DNA of 64,000 bases, taken from positions 310,001 through 374,000 of the forward strand of contig NZ_CP060395.1 in the NCBI RefSeq assembly GCF_015840335.1. The letters run 5' to 3'. Each line of letters starts with the position of its first letter. Position 1 is the stretch's first letter. A model generated the notes under the pieces. The model did not search any database and had not been told where the DNA came from. It worked only from the letters and a program-made list of their open reading frames with translations. Positions 7,822-17,471 of this stretch are shown here, one piece after another. Both the position numbers and the translations under genes were made by a program. Source of the stretch: Synechococcus sp. CBW1108. GTDB taxonomy: Bacteria > Cyanobacteriota > Cyanobacteriia > PCC-6307 > Cyanobiaceae.

Positions 7822-10800
7822 ATGTTCACGCAGGTTCGCTCCACCAACCGCCGCATCAGCCCCGGTGAGGTGAACGGCCGGGCCGTGATGAAGGCCGTGT
7901 ATGTGGTGCTCGAACCCCAGTACCAGCACGCCCTCACCCAGGCGGCCAACTCGCTCAACGACCAGAACGGTCCCCTGGCGATCGAGCTGAGCGGTTACCT
8001 GATCGAGGAACTGCGCGACCCCCAGAACTACGCCGACTTCCAGGCCGATGTGGCCGCAGCGGACGTGTTCATCGCCTCGCTGATTTTCATCGAAGACCTG
8101 GCCCAGAAAGTGGTCGAGGCCGTTGCCCCCCACCGCGACCGGCTCAAGGCCGCCGTGGTGTTCCCCTCCATGCCGGAGGTGATGCGACTCAACAAGCTCG
8201 GTACCTTCTCGATGGCCCAGCTGGGCCAGAGCAAGAGCGCCATCGCCAGCTTCATGAAAAAGCGCAAGGAGGCCGGTGGCGCCGGCTTCCAGGACGCGAT
8301 GTTGAAGCTGCTCAATACCCTGCCAACCGTTCTCAAATATCTGCCGGTGGAGAAGGCCCAGGACGCCCGCTCCTTCATGCTCAGTTTCCAGTATTGGCTG
8401 GGCGGCACGCCAGACAACCTGCGCAACTTCCTGTTGATGCTGGCCGACAAATACGTCTTCCCCCGGGCTGACAGCGATCGGGCCGCCGTGGTGGTGGCCG
8501 AGCCCGAGGTGTTCCCCGACCTGGGCATCTGGCACCCCCTGGCGCCGGTGATGTTCACCGACCTCAAGGAATACCTCAACTGGACCTCCAGTCGCACCGA
8601 TCTCAGCGAAAAGGCGCTCCAGGGTCCGCTGATCGGCTTGGTGCTGCAGCGCAGCCACATCGTTACCGGCGATGAGGCCCACTACGTGGCGATCATCCAG
8701 GAACTGGAATACCGCGGCGCCCGCGTGATCCCGGTGTTCTGCGGCGGCCTCGATTTCACCAAGCCGGTGAATGCCTTCTTCTACGACCCGCTCAACCCCG
8801 ATGTGCCCCTCGTCGATGGGGTGGTGTCGCTCACCGGCTTTGCCCTGGTGGGAGGCCCGGCCCGCCAGGACCACCCCAAGGCGATAGAGGTGCTCCAGAA
8901 GCTCAACCGCCCCTACATGGTGGCCCTGCCGCTGGTGTTCCAGACCACCCAGGAGTGGGAGGAGAGCGACCTGGGCCTGCATCCGGTGCAGGTGGCCCTG
9001 CAGATCGCCATCCCCGAGCTCGATGGCGCCATCGAGCCGATCGTGCTCAGCGGCCGCGACGACGCCACCGGCAAGGCCCACACCCTCCAAGACCGGGTGG
9101 AGGCCATCGCCGAACGCTCGATCCGCTGGGCCTCGCTGCGGGTAAAGCCCCGGGCCGTAAAGAAGCTGGCCATCACCGTATTCAGCTTCCCGCCAGACAA
9201 GGGCAACGTGGGCACCGCCGCCTACCTGGATGTGTTCGGTTCGATCCACCGGGTGCTGGAGGAGATGAAGCTCAAGGGCTACGACGTGCAGAACCTGCCG
9301 CCCACTGCCAAGGCCCTGATGGAGGCGGTGATCAACGACCCAGAAGCGCTTCAAGGGGCCCCGGAGCTCTCGATCGCCCACCGCATGAGCGTGACCGAAT
9401 ACGAGCAGCTCACCCCCTATTCCGAGCGGCTGGAGGAGAACTGGGGCAACCCCCCGGGCAACCTCAATTCCGACGGCACCAACCTGCTGATCTACGGCCG
9501 CCACTTCGGCAATGTGTTTGTAGGCGTGCAGCCCACCTTTGGCTATGAGGGCGACCCGATGCGGCTGCTCTACTCCCGCAGTGCCAGCCCCCACCACGGT
9601 TTTGCCGCCTACTACACCTATCTGGAGAAGGTGTGGCAGGCCGATGCGGTGCTGCACTTCGGCACCCATGGCTCGCTGGAGTTCATGCCCGGCAAGCAGA
9701 TGGGCATGAGCGAAACCTGCTACCCCGATTCCCTGATCGGTGCCCTGCCAAACCTCTATTACTACGCGGCCAATAACCCGAGCGAGGCGACGATCGCCAA
9801 GCGGCGGGGCTACGCCTCCACGATCAGCTATCTCACCCCACCGGCAGAAAACGCCGGCCTGTATCGGGGTCTCAAGGAGATGGGCGAACTTGTGGGGTCC
9901 TACCAGCAGCTGCGGGAAAGTTCCCGCGGTGTGCAGATCGTCAACGCAATCGTCGAAACGGCGCGCCAGTGCAACCTCGACAAAGACGTAAGCCTGCCCG
10001 AGCTGGATGCGGCCCAGTTGAACCTGGACGCAAGGGATTCCGTAGTGGGTGCGGTGTACCGCCAGCTGATGGAGATCGAAAGCCGCCTGCTGCCCTGCGG
10101 CCTGCACACGATCGGCAAGCCCCCCACCGCGGAGGAGGCGATCGCCACCCTGGTGAACATCGCTGCCCTGGAGAGAGACGAAGACGGCCTGCGTTCCCTG
10201 CCGGCCCTGCTGGCCGAGAGCCGGGGCCGCACGATCGGCGACATCTACAAGGGCAATGACGCCGGCGTGCTCGCCGATGTGGAGCTCAACCGCGTCATCA
10301 CCGAGGTGTGCCGTGCGGCGGTGGCTTCGATGGTGAAGGCCGTCACCGGCGCCGATGGCCGGGTAACCCTGCGCCAGAACTTCGCCTGGCTGTTCGCCCT
10401 GCTGGAGCGCTTCGGTTTCCAGCTGCCCAGCCCCTGGCTGAGTTCCTGCCGCGCGGCTGGCTTCCCAGGGGTGGATCAGGCCGAACTCGACAAATTGTTT
10501 GGCTACCTGCGCTTCTGCCTCGAGCAGATCTGCGCCGACATGGAAATGGAGAGCCTGCTCAAGGCCCTAGATGGCGAATACGTGCTGCCTGGCCCCGGTG
10601 GTGACCCGATCCGCAACCCCGGCGTGCTGCCCAGCGGCAAAAACATCCACGCCCTCGATCCCCAGTCGATCCCCACCAGAGCAGCGATTGCGGCCGCCAA
10701 GGTGGTGGTGGATCGGCTGATCGAGCGCCAGAAGGCGGAACAGGGGGCCTGGCCCGAAACAATCGCCTGCGTGCTCTGGGGCACCGACAACATCAAGACC

Positions 10801-11826
10801 TACGGCGAATCTCTGGCCCAGATCCTCTGGTTTATCGGCGTGCGGCCCGTGGCCGACTCTCTAGGCCGGGTAAACAAGCTGGAGCTGATCACCCTTGAGG
10901 AGCTGGGCAGGCCCCGCATCGATGTGGTGGTGAACTGCAGTGGGGTATTCCGCGACCTCTTCATCAACCAGATGGGCCTGATTGACCAGGGCGTGAAGAT
11001 GGCAGCTGAGGCCGATGAGCCCCTGGATATGAACTTCGTGCGCCGCCACGCCCTTGAGCAGGCGACAGCCCAGGGCGTTTCCCTGAGGGATGCGGCTACA
11101 CGGGTTTTCTCCAATGCCAGCGGCAGCTACAGCTCCAACGTCAACCTGGCGGTGGAGAACAGCACCTGGGAACAGGAGGATGAATTGCAGGAGATGTATC
11201 TCTCCCGCAAAACCTTTGCCTTCAATGCCGACAACCCGGGGGAGATGAATCAAAACCGCGAAGTGTTTGAATCAGCCATGAAGACGGCCGATGTTACCTT
11301 CCAAAACCTGGACTCCGCCGAAATCTCGCTCACCGATGTGAGTCACTACTTCGATTCCGATCCCACCAAGCTGATTGCGGGCCTGCGCGACGACGGCAAG
11401 GCCCCGGCCAGCTATATCGCCGACACCACCACAGCCAACGCCCAGGTGCGAAGCCTGAGCGAAACTATCCGCCTCGATTCACGCACCAAGCTGCTCAACC
11501 CCAAGTGGTATGAGGGCATGCTCAAAAGCGGCTATGAGGGCGTGCGGGAGGTGGCCAAAAGACTCAACTTCACCCTGGGTTGGAGTGCAACCAGTGGCGC
11601 GGTGGACAATTTCGTATATGAGGATGCCAATGACACCTTCATAAATGACCCGGAGATGCGCAAGCGGCTGATGGACCTCAATCCCCACAGCTTCCGCCGC
11701 ATCGTGGGCACCCTGCTGGAAGTTAATGGCCGCGGCTACTGGGAAACCAGCGACGAAAACATCGCCCAACTCCAGGAGATCTACCAGGAGATCGAAGACC
11801 GCATTGAGGGGGTAACGGAGGCATAA
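7822..11826 (+). CDS. chlH: Magnesium chelatase subunit H
   Basis: The large porphyrin-binding subunit of the ATP-dependent enzyme that inserts Mg2+ into protoporphyrin IX, the first committed step to chlorophyll; it works with ChlI and ChlD, not in this window. The ATG at 7822 ([20 protein letters not shown]) gives 1334 residues, matching cyanobacterial ChlH. An upstream open extension of 26 codons has no family support. The CobN/Mg-chelatase core is evident, for example [17 protein letters not shown] near residue 612. ChlH is also known to bind the activator GUN4 in other species. Confidence 0.97.
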   Translation: MFTQVRSTNRRISPGEVNGRAVMKAVYVVLEPQYQHALTQAANSLNDQNGPLAIELSGYLIEELRDPQNYADFQADVAAADVFIASLIFIEDLAQKVVEAVAPHRDRLKAAVVFPSMPEVMRLNKLGTFSMAQLGQSKSAIASFMKKRKEAGGAGFQDAMLKLLNTLPTVLKYLPVEKAQDARSFMLSFQYWLGGTPDNLRNFLLMLADKYVFPRADSDRAAVVVAEPEVFPDLGIWHPLAPVMFTDLKEYLNWTSSRTDLSEKALQGPLIGLVLQRSHIVTGDEAHYVAIIQELEYRGARVIPVFCGGLDFTKPVNAFFYDPLNPDVPLVDGVVSLTGFALVGGPARQDHPKAIEVLQKLNRPYMVALPLVFQTTQEWEESDLGLHPVQVALQIAIPELDGAIEPIVLSGRDDATGKAHTLQDRVEAIAERSIRWASLRVKPRAVKKLAITVFSFPPDKGNVGTAAYLDVFGSIHRVLEEMKLKGYDVQNLPPTAKALMEAVINDPEALQGAPELSIAHRMSVTEYEQLTPYSERLEENWGNPPGNLNSDGTNLLIYGRHFGNVFVGVQPTFGYEGDPMRLLYSRSASPHHGFAAYYTYLEKVWQADAVLHFGTHGSLEFMPGKQMGMSETCYPDSLIGALPNLYYYAANNPSEATIAKRRGYASTISYLTPPAENAGLYRGLKEMGELVGSYQQLRESSRGVQIVNAIVETARQCNLDKDVSLPELDAAQLNLDARDSVVGAVYRQLMEIESRLLPCGLHTIGKPPTAEEAIATLVNIAALERDEDGLRSLPALLAESRGRTIGDIYKGNDAGVLADVELNRVITEVCRAAVASMVKAVTGADGRVTLRQNFAWLFALLERFGFQLPSPWLSSCRAAGFPGVDQAELDKLFGYLRFCLEQICADMEMESLLKALDGEYVLPGPGGDPIRNPGVLPSGKNIHALDPQSIPTRAAIAAAKVVVDRLIERQKAEQGAWPETIACVLWGTDNIKTYGESLAQILWFIGVRPVADSLGRVNKLELITLEELGRPRIDVVVNCSGVFRDLFINQMGLIDQGVKMAAEADEPLDMNFVRRHALEQATAQGVSLRDAATRVFSNASGSYSSNVNLAVENSTWEQEDELQEMYLSRKTFAFNADNPGEMNQNREVFESAMKTADVTFQNLDSAEISLTDVSHYFDSDPTKLIAGLRDDGKAPASYIADTTTANAQVRSLSETIRLDSRTKLLNPKWYEGMLKSGYEGVREVAKRLNFTLGWSATSGAVDNFVYEDANDTFINDPEMRKRLMDLNPHSFRRIVGTLLEVNGRGYWETSDENIAQLQEIYQEIEDRIEGVTEA

Positions 11827-12064
11827 GCGCCAGATTAGTTAAATCGACTACCGCCGTTTGAGGGTTATGGGCGGCCTCCAGTCTGCTGCGGCAAGTGGCA
11901 GAAGGAAGGGTTTTCACAATTGAATCTCACGGCCGACCTGTTGCCACCTTGGCGCCGGCTAAAACCGCCAACGCGTCCCACTCTGCTTCCCGTCGCGCCT
12001 TCTTCAATCTACTGGCCAACCAGCCTGCAAGCGGTGGTTGCCGCACATGGCATAGAGATGAGTT
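11827..12064. other. Intergenic stretch after chlH, no supported gene
   Basis: About 240 bases between the chlH stop and the convergent HEPN gene. I see no convincing reading frame, T-tailed hairpin or promoter. Short open frames exist on both strands, but their translations look like noise. Confidence 0.5.
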
Positions 12065-12442
12065 TTACGACTGATGCGGGCCGCACGCCTCTTTGACCAC
12101 ATCACTCCGCAAAAACATGATCTGCTCGAGGATGAGGCTGCGATCATCACAGAGTGGAAACGGACCCTCTTCATAACGAGCTTCCACCTCATAGGGCTGG
12201 AGGCTGAGCAGGGCGGGATCCAGTTCCAATCCCGCCAACAGGGCCAACTCCTGGAGCATGTGCGTGAAGGGAGGGCGCTGATCGTCGAGCACTATGCGAG
12301 CCTTCAGCAACTTCTCCACGCTCTGCTGGGCGGTGAAACCCCACTCCTCATCGGGATAGGCGGGATCCAGGTTCAGCCTCAGGGCCTGCAGATGGCGATC
12401 CACGAGGGCAAGCAGCACCCGGGCGTCCTCTTGAGGAGTCAT
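12065..12442 (-). CDS. HEPN-domain protein, toxin partner of MNT nucleotidyltransferase
   Basis: A 125-residue helical protein of the HEPN superfamily. The segment FTAQQSVEKLLKARIVLDDQ followed by RPPFTHMLQELALL is the usual second-helix core, and R-P-P-F-T-H supplies an R-x4-H arrangement like the ribonuclease motif of toxic HEPN proteins. In HEPN/MNT modules the HEPN protein is the toxin and the MNT protein silences it, by AMPylation in the studied HepT-MntA pair. Its start overlaps the stop of the MNT gene by four bases, the standard layout. Whether this HEPN still cleaves RNA is not known. Confidence 0.78.
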   Translation of the reverse strand: MTPQEDARVLLALVDRHLQALRLNLDPAYPDEEWGFTAQQSVEKLLKARIVLDDQRPPFTHMLQELALLAGLELDPALLSLQPYEVEARYEEGPFPLCDDRSLILEQIMFLRSDVVKEACGPHQS

Positions 12443-12843
12443 GGCTGCACCACCAGCACCACACCATGGCGGGCAGCCTCGCTGATTACGTGCCAGCGGG
12501 AGCCGGCCAGGCGGGCGGCATCAGCCGAGCCACTCAACACCAGATCAACCGAGATAGGGAGATGCTGCAAAGGCCGAAAATGGCGCCACCAGCTGGCCAC
12601 CTTGGCCTCACCCTCAAGATGGGGAGTACGCTCCACCACGAGCAGATCCACATCCGACGTGGGCCTGGCCGTGCCCGTGGCGCGGGAGCCAAACAGCACC
12701 AAGGCCTGAACCGTGGCATCGGCAGCAATCTGCTGCAAGGCTGCCTCCAAACGCTGCTGAAGCCCATCCTCCAGCCCTGGCCCCAAATCGGGCAGGGTAA
12801 AGGGCTGGGGTGTGGTCCAGTCAGCGAGGGCGAGGCTGGTCAT
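12439..12843 (-). CDS. MNT-family nucleotidyltransferase, antitoxin-like
   Basis: A minimal nucleotidyltransferase of 134 residues from the ATG at 12843; the open frame continues 46 codons upstream, but that extension is unlike the family. The catalytic core LVLFGSRATGTARPTSDVDL has the GS motif and the SDxDL metal-binding pair. Directly downstream and overlapping by four bases is the HEPN partner, giving a canonical MNT-then-HEPN operon. In known pairs the MNT enzyme modifies and neutralises the HEPN toxin. Confidence 0.8.
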   Translation of the reverse strand: MTSLALADWTTPQPFTLPDLGPGLEDGLQQRLEAALQQIAADATVQALVLFGSRATGTARPTSDVDLLVVERTPHLEGEAKVASWWRHFRPLQHLPISVDLVLSGSADAARLAGSRWHVISEAARHGVVLVVQP

Positions 12844-12890
12844 GGAGCCATTCTGGTCGAACCCAAAGCCGAGAGATAGACCTCGCCCGA

Positions 12891-13191
12891 TCAGGAACAA
12901 ATCACAGCAAACGGATTGCGCACCGCGACCGTGCCATAGGTTTCGCCATCGCTCATGTCTTCGGAGAGCACAAGGGTGCAACCGGATTGCTGGGCAGCGG
13001 CCAGGTCGAGACGGTCTGAGCGGGTGGCACGCCTCACCTGCACAACAAACTCCTGAGAAACTTGCACAGACACTGTCCAGTCGTCCTCGTTGAGCAGATA
13101 GCGGGCGAGCTGGCGCTTGAGTGCCTCAGCGGGCGTGGTGCTTAGGGGCATAAAGCAACACATTTGTGTCGAGAAAGCACCCTGCCGTCAT
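12891..13191 (-). pseudogene. Broken VapC-like PIN-domain ribonuclease gene
   Basis: From an ATG at 13191 the frame reads MTAGCFLDTNVLLYA, the PIN-domain start with its metal-binding Asp. It then loses frame in a run of four C (13143-13147 region). The next frame continues LSTTPAEALKRQLARYLL and ends with LAAAQQSGCTLVLSEDMSDG and VRNPF, typical of VapC C-termini. The piece is also short: after RRATRSDRLD about 40-50 residues expected between the N- and C-terminal halves are absent. So there is one frameshift and one internal deletion. No convincing antitoxin is left upstream. Confidence 0.72.
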
Positions 13192-13294
13192 GCCATGCGG
13201 GGCTGGCGATCGGTTGGCTGAGCTCGGCTTGATCTCCCCCCTCCACCGCCCGCTTCTTCTCGCTGGCCAAAGTCAGTGAACAGGGCCAGATCGA

Positions 13295-14137
13295 TTACCC
13301 GCCGGGCTGAGGGGGCCTGAGCGCATCGGCCATGCGGGCAACCTGCACGATGGGCCCAACGTCGTGCACTCGCAGGATGCGGGCCCCCTGGGCAATCGCC
13401 TGGCTGCACACCGCCGCCGTGCCCCATAGCCGCGCCCGTGGCCTGGGCTCGCTCAACACCGCGCCGATAAAGCGCTTACGAGAAGGCCCCACCAGCAGGG
13501 GAAAACCCTCAGCTGCCACGGAGCTTAGGCCCCGGAGCAGATCCAGGTTGTGGTCAGTGTCCTTGGCAAAGCCCAACCCCGGATCCCAGATCAGCTGCAG
13601 CGGGCGCACACCCGCTGCCAGAGCCATTTCAGTGGCGGCCAATAGGCCAGCCCGCACCTCCGCCACCACATCGCCGTAACTGGCAAGGGAGTTCATGCTG
13701 CGGCTATCGCCGCGGCTGTGCATCAACACCAGTGGGCAGCCGGCAGACGCCGCCAAGGGCAGCATGGCCGGATCGCGGCGGCCGCCACTGACGTCGTTGA
13801 TCCAGTCGGCTCCGGCAGCCAGGGCCGCCTCGGCCACGGCGGAATGGAAGGTGTCGACCGAGAGCAGGACCGCGGGATGGGCAGAACGGATCGCCGTAAG
13901 AGCCGGCAGCAGCCGCGCCAGCTCCCGCTTGGGCCCCACCTCCTCAGCGCCAGGCCTGGTGCTCTGGGCGCCAAGGTCAAGCAGATCTGCCCCCTGGGCC
14001 AGCATCCGCCCAGCGGCGCCCACGGCCTGGGCCACGCTGGTGAGGCGGCCGCCATCGCTGAAGGAATCGGGGGTGAGGTTCAGCACCCCCATCACGGCGG
14101 TGCGGTTGCCCCACGGGGCTCGGGGATCAGCCATCAC
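13295..14137 (-). CDS. folP: Dihydropteroate synthase
   Basis: Joins p-aminobenzoate to the pterin pyrophosphate in folate synthesis; the classical sulfonamide target. The 280-residue product has LTPDSFSDGG at 21-30, GAQSTRPGA near 57-65, the INDVSGG loop and GPSRKRFIG near its end, all family hallmarks. It lies nine bases downstream of tpiA on the same strand, so the two probably share a transcript. The first two codons are both ATG; either could be used. Confidence 0.96.
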   Translation of the reverse strand: MMADPRAPWGNRTAVMGVLNLTPDSFSDGGRLTSVAQAVGAAGRMLAQGADLLDLGAQSTRPGAEEVGPKRELARLLPALTAIRSAHPAVLLSVDTFHSAVAEAALAAGADWINDVSGGRRDPAMLPLAASAGCPLVLMHSRGDSRSMNSLASYGDVVAEVRAGLLAATEMALAAGVRPLQLIWDPGLGFAKDTDHNLDLLRGLSSVAAEGFPLLVGPSRKRFIGAVLSEPRPRARLWGTAAVCSQAIAQGARILRVHDVGPIVQVARMADALRPPQPGG

Positions 14138-14146
14138 CCCTGCCTT

Positions 14147-14875
14147 TCAGCGGCCGTAGTTGGCGATGCGGGCGAAGCTCACCGGGTCGAGCGCAGCCCC
14201 CCCCACCAGCACGCCGTCGATCTCTGGCTGGGCCATCAGGTCGTCGATGGTGGCTGGATTAACCGACCCTCCGTACTGCACCGTGACGCCGGGATTGCCC
14301 ACCCAGCCGCGAATCAGCCCACAGATGCGGTTGGCCTCCTCGGCAGCGCAGGTTTTACCGGTGCCGATCGCCCAAATCGGCTCGTAGGCGACGATCAGGG
14401 AGGCGGGATCCACCTCCTCGAGGCCCTGCTCAATCTGGCGATGAATCACCCGCTCTGTTTCGTTTGATTCCCGCTGATCCAGGCTCTCGCCCACGCAGAG
14501 GATCGGGATCAACCCATGGCGCTGGGCGTTGCGGGCCCGCAGGTTGATCTGCTCGTCGCTCTCGCTGTAGTACTTGCGGGGCTCGCTGTGGCCCACAATC
14601 GCGTGACTGACGCCATGCTCCAGCAGCATCGGCGCCGAGATCATGCCGGTGTAGGCACCCTGGTCTTCCCAGTGGACGTTCTGGCCGGCAATCTGCACGC
14701 CAGCACCCTCCAAGTGGCGGCAGAGGGTGGGGATGGAGGTAAAGGGCGGCGCGATAACCACCTCCCGATCGTTGGGCAAATCGGCGATTAGGGGCCTGAA
14801 AACGGCTGCAAACACCCGCGTCTCCGCGCAGGTCATGTGCATCTTCCAGTTGCCCGCGATCACAGCTTTACGCAC
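14147..14875 (-). CDS. tpiA: Triosephosphate isomerase
   Basis: Interconverts dihydroxyacetone phosphate and glyceraldehyde 3-phosphate in glycolysis and the Calvin cycle. The 242-residue protein keeps every catalytic element: NWK with Lys11, His96 in VGHSEPR, Glu165 in [13 protein letters not shown], and the phosphate-binding YGGSVNP near the end. Length and spacing are normal. It is followed closely by folP. Confidence 0.97.
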   Translation of the reverse strand: MRKAVIAGNWKMHMTCAETRVFAAVFRPLIADLPNDREVVIAPPFTSIPTLCRHLEGAGVQIAGQNVHWEDQGAYTGMISAPMLLEHGVSHAIVGHSEPRKYYSESDEQINLRARNAQRHGLIPILCVGESLDQRESNETERVIHRQIEQGLEEVDPASLIVAYEPIWAIGTGKTCAAEEANRICGLIRGWVGNPGVTVQYGGSVNPATIDDLMAQPEIDGVLVGGAALDPVSFARIANYGR

Positions 14876-14904
14876 CGGCGCCAGCTCCGTACTGTCAGCA
14901 AAAC

Positions 14905-15102
14905 CTAATGGTCCGCGGGCCGCTCTCCCATGAACAGCACCTCCCGGCCGTTGATGGTCACCGCATCCCCCAGGGCCAGCTGGCGACCCCGCCGGGTTTC
15001 GATGCTGCCGTTCACCTGCACATCACCGCGCTGGATGCGCAGCTTGGCCTCCCCGCCAGTACCCACCAGGCCCTGGTACTTGAGGAATTGGTCGAGTTTC
15101 AA
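14905..15102 (-). CDS. S4-domain RNA-binding protein, YbcJ-like
   Basis: A short stand-alone S4 domain: [19 protein letters not shown], then [20 protein letters not shown], as in the YbcJ/YaaA group that binds structured RNA. I choose the TTG at 15102 because it begins exactly at the domain and gives 65 residues, near the family norm. The ATG at 15159 would add 19 unlike residues and overlap the start of the divergent ABC exporter. It lies upstream of tpiA-folP on the same strand. Confidence 0.72.
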   Translation of the reverse strand: MKLDQFLKYQGLVGTGGEAKLRIQRGDVQVNGSIETRRGRQLALGDAVTINGREVLFMGERPADH

Positions 15103-15149
15103 AGCTGGGGCTGCAAAGGGGCTGCAAGAGTGGGGAATAGCGTGAAGCC

Positions 15150-16889
15150 ATGCTTGCACCGCCTACGGCCGGGTTTCGAAAGCTCTGGCCGCTGCTGAAG
15201 CCCCACTCCCGGCGCCTCGCCGCCGGGGGACTGTGCATGCTCATCTTTGTGGCCTGCTGGCCCCTGCTGGCCTGGCTGGCCGGCCAGCTGATCCCCGCCA
15301 TCGGCGCCGGCAACTTCCCGCTGGTGGCGCGCACCATCGCCGCGGCCCTGGGGTTATTTCTGGTGCAGAAGGCCGCCCAATTCGGCCAGGACACCCTGTT
15401 GGCCGGCCCGGCCCTGCGGGTGAGCCAGGAGCTGCGCCGGGGGCTGTTTGCCCGGCTGCAACGGCTCGAATTCGGCGCCCTGGAAAAACTCTCGGCCGGC
15501 GACCTCACCTATCGGCTCACCGAGGATGCGGACCGGGTGGGAGAGGTGATCTACAAAACCATCCAGGACACCATCCCCAGCGCCCTGCAGCTGGTGGTGG
15601 TGCTCGGCTACATGGTGTGGCTCGATCCGCCCCTGGCCCTGGCCACCCTGCTGCTCGCCCCGGTGGTTGTGGTGCTGGTGAGCAGCTTCGGCGCCCGGGT
15701 GATGGCGGCGGCAGAACGCAGCCAGAAGCAGGTGAGCGAGTTGGCGGGCCTGCTGGGCGAGGCGATCACCGGCCTGCCTTTGGTGCGGGCCTTTGCGGCC
15801 GAACCCTGGCTGCAGCAACGGTTCGACACCGAAATCGACCTGCACCGCCGGGCCCGCTACCGCACCCTCAAGCTGCTGGCCCTGCAGCACCCGGTGGTGG
15901 GCTTCCTCGAAGCGGCCGGCATTCTCACCGTGCTGCTGATCGGCGCCGCCCGCATTCAGGCCGGCGGCCTCAACAGCCAGGGTTTCAGCAGCTACGTGGC
16001 GGCGTTGCTGATGCTGATCGATCCGATCTCCCACCTCACCACCAACTTCAACGAGTTCCAGCAGGGCCAGGCCTCGCTGCAGCGGTTGCGGGCAATTGAG
16101 GCCGAGCCGGTGGAGGCCCCCGACCGTCCTGGAGCCCAGCCCCTGGGCAAGGTGCACGGCGCTTTGGTGCTCGAGCAGGTGCTCTTCGGCTATGACGCCG
16201 CCCGACCGGTGCTCCACAACCTCAATCTGAGCGTCGAACCAGGCCAGGTGGTGGCCCTGGTGGGGCCATCCGGCGCCGGCAAGAGCACCCTCTTCTCGCT
16301 GCTGTTGCGCTTCAACACCGCCCAGGCGGGCCGGGTTCTGCTCGATGGCCACAACTTGGCCGACCTGCGGGCCCGGGAGCTGCGCCGGGCTGTGGCCCTT
16401 GTACCCCAGCAGAGCAGCGTGTTCTCGGGCACGGTGGCCGAGGCGATCGCCTTCGGCCGGCCCGCCACGGAGGCGGCGATCCGCCAGGCCGCCCAGCTGG
16501 CCAATGCGTCCAGCTTCATCGAAGCCCTGCCCCAGGGCTACGCCAGCCGCATCGAGGAGCGGGGCAGCAATTTCTCCGGCGGCCAACTGCAAAGGCTGGC
16601 CATCGCCCGCGCCGTCCTCGGCAACCCGGCGGTGCTGTTGCTCGATGAGGCCACAAGTGCCCTCGATGCGGAGGCCGAGGAGGCAGTGCAGCGGGGCCTG
16701 GAGCAGGCCATGGCCGGCCGCACCGTGCTGGTGATCGCCCACCGGCTGGCGACGGTACAGGGGGCCAACCGGATCCTGGTGCTCGATGGCGGGCGGATCG
16801 TTGAGCAGGGCAGCCACAATGAGCTGATGGCCAGCGGCGGCCGCTACCGCGACCTCTGCGAGCGCCAGTTCATCCACCTGCAAGCCTGA
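15150..16889 (+). CDS. ABC exporter, fused permease and ATPase (MsbA/MDR type)
   Basis: A half-transporter of 579 residues that probably works as a homodimer in the cytoplasmic membrane. The N-terminal half has about six membrane spans. The ATPase half has Walker A GPSGAGKST near 371, signature FSGGQLQRLAIARA near 474, Walker B VLLLDEATSALD near 495 and the switch His in VIAHRLATVQ. Substrate (lipid, drug or peptide) cannot be read from this. Its stop shares a base with the start of the next gene (TGATG), so translation of the two is coupled. Confidence 0.9.
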   Translation: MLAPPTAGFRKLWPLLKPHSRRLAAGGLCMLIFVACWPLLAWLAGQLIPAIGAGNFPLVARTIAAALGLFLVQKAAQFGQDTLLAGPALRVSQELRRGLFARLQRLEFGALEKLSAGDLTYRLTEDADRVGEVIYKTIQDTIPSALQLVVVLGYMVWLDPPLALATLLLAPVVVVLVSSFGARVMAAAERSQKQVSELAGLLGEAITGLPLVRAFAAEPWLQQRFDTEIDLHRRARYRTLKLLALQHPVVGFLEAAGILTVLLIGAARIQAGGLNSQGFSSYVAALLMLIDPISHLTTNFNEFQQGQASLQRLRAIEAEPVEAPDRPGAQPLGKVHGALVLEQVLFGYDAARPVLHNLNLSVEPGQVVALVGPSGAGKSTLFSLLLRFNTAQAGRVLLDGHNLADLRARELRRAVALVPQQSSVFSGTVAEAIAFGRPATEAAIRQAAQLANASSFIEALPQGYASRIEERGSNFSGGQLQRLAIARAVLGNPAVLLLDEATSALDAEAEEAVQRGLEQAMAGRTVLVIAHRLATVQGANRILVLDGGRIVEQGSHNELMASGGRYRDLCERQFIHLQA

Positions 16890-17185
16890 TGACCTGGGAG
16901 TACAGGGTGATCCACATCAATGTGGAGAGCGGCAATCCGCCTGGGCCGCCCTCACCCAAGACAGACAGCGAGCGGCTGGGGGGAGCGCTCAGCCCCGAAT
17001 TTCTGCAGCGGGAATTCCCCCAGCAATACGACGCCGCTGCGACCAAGCCTCGCCACCCGGCCGAGCAGCTGCAGTTCTTTCTCAATGCCCTCGGCAAGGA
17101 GAACTGGGAGATGGTGGAGGCAGCCCAAGTGGGGCCGCTGCTGATGTTTTTTTTCAAGCGGCCGGGTCCCACCCCCCTATCGTGA
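16889..17185 (+). CDS. Hypothetical protein, DUF4177-like
   Basis: A 98-residue protein beginning MTWEYRVIHINVESG and ending LNALGKENWEMVEAAQVGPL followed by a phenylalanine-rich strand. The pattern of a beta strand with YRV, then an L-x-x-L-G-x-x-x-WE helix and a last strand, is that of small DUF4177-type proteins. Function unknown. It overlaps the exporter stop by one base, so it belongs to that operon. Confidence 0.6.
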   Translation: MTWEYRVIHINVESGNPPGPPSPKTDSERLGGALSPEFLQREFPQQYDAAATKPRHPAEQLQFFLNALGKENWEMVEAAQVGPLLMFFFKRPGPTPLS

Positions 17186-17206
17186 GGGGTACCAAATTCC
17201 GTTTCC

Positions 17207-17443
17207 GTGGACATCGTCAGCCCCAACACCACAGGCAGCCAGCCGCCAGTGCTCACCTTCGAGGGCAAGCGCTACGACCTCAACAGCCTGCCCGATGAGC
17301 TCAAGGAGCTGGTGCGGGGCATGCAGGTGGCCGATGCCCAGCTGCGCATGCATGAGGACACCCTGAAGGTGCTTGCCGTGGGCCGCCAGTCGATGGCCAG
17401 CCAGCTCAACGACAAGCTCCAGGCCATCACCCCGCTGCCCTGA
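17207..17443 (+). CDS. DUF6447-like small protein
   Basis: A 78-residue protein from a GTG start. The core LTFEGKRYDLNSLPDELKEL followed by a coiled-coil-like helix (about 40-72, VADAQLRMHEDTLKVLAVGR) matches a small cyanobacterial/phage-associated family I recall as DUF6447. It probably oligomerises through the helix. Function unknown. It is 21 bases after the DUF4177-like gene. Confidence 0.55.
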   Translation: MDIVSPNTTGSQPPVLTFEGKRYDLNSLPDELKELVRGMQVADAQLRMHEDTLKVLAVGRQSMASQLNDKLQAITPLP

Positions 17444-17471
17444 ACAGGCCAGGCCTTATCAAGCGCAAGAC

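Noticed and set aside
7807-10107. 766-codon open frame opposite chlH
   Set aside because: Antisense shadow of chlH with biased His/Gly/Val composition.
13192-13294. Antitoxin for the PIN pseudogene
   Set aside because: A frame reading SEKKRAVEGGDQAEL is present and could be a remnant, but it has no start and too little length to claim.
15354-16883. 509-codon frame opposite the ABC exporter, and 36086-37408 opposite glnN
   Set aside because: Both are shadows of strongly conserved genes and have no recognisable domain.
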